This document shows, piece by piece, positions 62,740 to 64,000 of a stretch of 64,000 bases of DNA. A program made the translations under genes and the position numbers. Below the pieces are notes generated by a model, which did no database searches, had not been told where the DNA came from, and saw only the letters and a program-made list of their open reading frames with translations. The DNA is from Chryseobacterium sp. PMSZPI (GTDB lineage Bacteria; Bacteroidota; Bacteroidia; Flavobacteriales; Weeksellaceae), in NCBI RefSeq assembly GCF_002835665.1, contig NZ_PIZV01000006.1, forward strand, positions 1-64,000, in the 5' to 3' direction. The stretch's first letter is position 1; each line of letters starts with the position of its first letter.

Positions 62740-64000
62740 TTAGTGATTATGCCCTTTTTCACCACTGTTCATATGGATCGAACTTTTCGTATGGCTTGTA
62801 AAGTTTTCTTCAGTACTGAAATTCATTTCTTTTCTTGAAATTTCATTACGTTCCTGTTTTACTTCGCTGTGTACGTCTCCTTCTATAAACTCGGTGAGTT
62901 TTCCTGTGATGAAAACCTGGGAATCTCCTATCACGGAAGAGGTTTTTATCATTCCCACACTTTCACTATGATTCATCGTCACCGTATCTGTTTTATTCAT
63001 ACCAACGCTGGTAGACATATTTTGTCCGACATTGATATTGAGATTTCCGCCTGCATTAAAATTGATATCATTAGGTGCAGATACTGTGATGTTTCCTTTG
63101 CCGTCCATGAAATAGTTGTTTCCGCTTGGGTCTACAATATTTACGCTTCCTTCGGCATCATCCATCAGAATACGGATACCGCTTCTGGTCTGAATAGATT
63201 TTAAATGGTTATTCACGCCACCGCCAAGGGCAACCCCACCATGGAACATTCCGCCCATCACGAAAGGACGGTCCGGATGGTTATGTACAAATCCCACCAT
63301 TACCTGGTCTCCCACTTCCGGAATAGCTACATAGCCTCTGTTTTGGGTGATCTGATCTGTTCCTCCCGCATCCGGGCTCATTACTCTGATAAAATCTGTA
63401 GTTTCATTAAGCTGCCACAGGAATTTTACTTTTACACGGCCCTGTCCCAAAGGATCTTCGTTGGAAATTACTAGGGCCGGCTGTATTTCTGCAAAAGGGG
63501 TTGTAAATTCAGGTTTCGGGATGAATCCTGTATCAGAAGCAATGGCTTCAAAGCTTCCTTTATAATGGCCTAAGGTATCAATCTCATGGGTTACCTCTGT
63601 CATCATCAGTTTTGTGAAATATCCTGTTTTACTGGAATCAGGTTTTCTCAGGTAAAGATCTGCGGTACATCCGGGATACAGAAATGGCATTGTGGTATCA
63701 CCGGATACTACAAATACATCTACTCCTTTGCTGCCCCATGCTCCTGTTTGGGAATTTACCACATCCATATCGGTAGCTGCCCTGATAGGAGCCGACTGAA
63801 GTGAAGGGGTTTTAAAAATACCTTCGTTATTTGAATAAGCAGTTTGGGCAAGACTTCCCATATGCTTTAACGGTGTTTCCCCTGATGTTAACATAGCATT
63901 CTTACTGCTGTTATATCCATAATAACCGGGTTGGGTATGGATTGCTCTAAGTTCGGTATGAATATTTGAGGCGTTACTTCCGCTTATTAGCTCGAGAGGT
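62740..64000 (-). CDS. vgrG: T6SS spike protein VgrG (TssI), 5' part missing
   Basis: The frame is open to the right window edge, so the start lies outside. Visible (about 420 residues): a gp44-like part (VDVFVVSGDTTMPFLYPGCTADLY...GYFTKLMMTEVTHEID), the gp5 OB-fold (ALVISNEDPLGQGRVKVKFLW, then DIRVMSPDAGG-type FIRVMSPDAGGTD and GYVAIPEVGDQVMVGFVHNHPDRPFVMGGMFHG), and a C-terminal repetitive beta-helix (NITVSAPNDINFNAGGNLNINVGQNMSTSVG). It forms the needle tip that carries effectors. It is first in the visible part of the operon, with the DUF2235 gene ten bases on. Confidence 0.93.
   Translation of the reverse strand, partial: PLELISGSNASNIHTELRAIHTQPGYYGYNSSKNAMLTSGETPLKHMGSLAQTAYSNNEGIFKTPSLQSAPIRAATDMDVVNSQTGAWGSKGVDVFVVSGDTTMPFLYPGCTADLYLRKPDSSKTGYFTKLMMTEVTHEIDTLGHYKGSFEAIASDTGFIPKPEFTTPFAEIQPALVISNEDPLGQGRVKVKFLWQLNETTDFIRVMSPDAGGTDQITQNRGYVAIPEVGDQVMVGFVHNHPDRPFVMGGMFHGGVALGGGVNNHLKSIQTRSGIRILMDDAEGSVNIVDPSGNNYFMDGKGNITVSAPNDINFNAGGNLNINVGQNMSTSVGMNKTDTVTMNHSESVGMIKTSSVIGDSQVFITGKLTEFIEGDVHSEVKQERNEISRKEMNFSTEENFTSHTKSSIHMNSGEKGHNH

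Overview
The window is a low-GC stretch of a Flavobacteriia chromosome, most probably Chryseobacterium or a close relative in the Weeksellaceae. The reasons are an IND/CGB-like class B1 metallo-beta-lactamase, Bacteroidetes-type T6SS genes (tssN with tssK and tssG), a T9SS sorting-domain protein, menaquinone genes, a 288-aa RpoD without region 1.1, and many promoters of the Bacteroidetes type (TTG-N17-23-TAnnTTTG). No Shine-Dalgarno signals stand out, and at least three genes appear to start with TTG.

Layout. 1-5000: the 3' end of a DtxR/MntR-type regulator, a chorismate-mutase-like lipoprotein, the metallo-beta-lactamase, and a tssG-tssN-tssK operon facing it. 5.3-9.5 kb: an S1/P1 nuclease, rpoD, a GNAT enzyme, small unknown ORFs and several intergenic repeats. 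9.5-13.3 kb: a copper operon on the minus strand (HYC_CC_PP protein, DUF3347 protein, multicopper oxidase with two metal-binding motifs and a CopB-like tail). 13.4-22.8 kb: a TonB-dependent receptor, kdsA, a DUF1697 protein, and two large membrane glycosyltransferases (one GT117). 23-25.4 kb: a cysteine-synthase-like enzyme and an alpha-oxoamine synthase, which together look like the first two steps of capnine (sulfonolipid) synthesis. 25.5-45.8 kb: a DMT transporter, a B12-binding radical SAM enzyme, atpD-atpC, a T9SS cargo protein, ribF, lipoproteins, a glutathione peroxidase, kdsB, a PAP2 phosphatase, an aminotransferase, a phosphohexomutase and a GIN-domain protein. 45.8-51.2 kb: a GT2 glycosyltransferase cluster, the SRP RNA gene (not an ORF), a metal-dependent hydrolase, menA and menB. 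51.4-57.2 kb: a TPR protein, gyrA, a DUF4286 protein, two tiny lipoproteins with sigma-54-like promoters, a GNAT enzyme and a DUF421 protein. 57.3-64 kb: one operon of vgrG (cut by the window edge), a DUF2235 (Tle1-like) phospholipase and three tandem paralogous DUF2931 lipoproteins.

How the genes work together. The right-hand operon reads as a T6SS delivery/effector/immunity cassette that would use the apparatus to which tssG/tssN/tssK belong; the other core tss genes are not in the window. kdsA and kdsB supply activated Kdo for the outer membrane, the capnine pair would supply sulfonolipid, and menA/menB supply menaquinone. The most interesting observations are the vgrG-Tle1-3xDUF2931 operon with its mosaic paralogs, the paired sigma-54-like promoters, the copper operon with a tandem-repeat upstream element, the capnine gene pair, and several structured intergenic repeats: an 88-bp triplication, a 9-copy heptanucleotide tract and a telomere-like G-rich tract.
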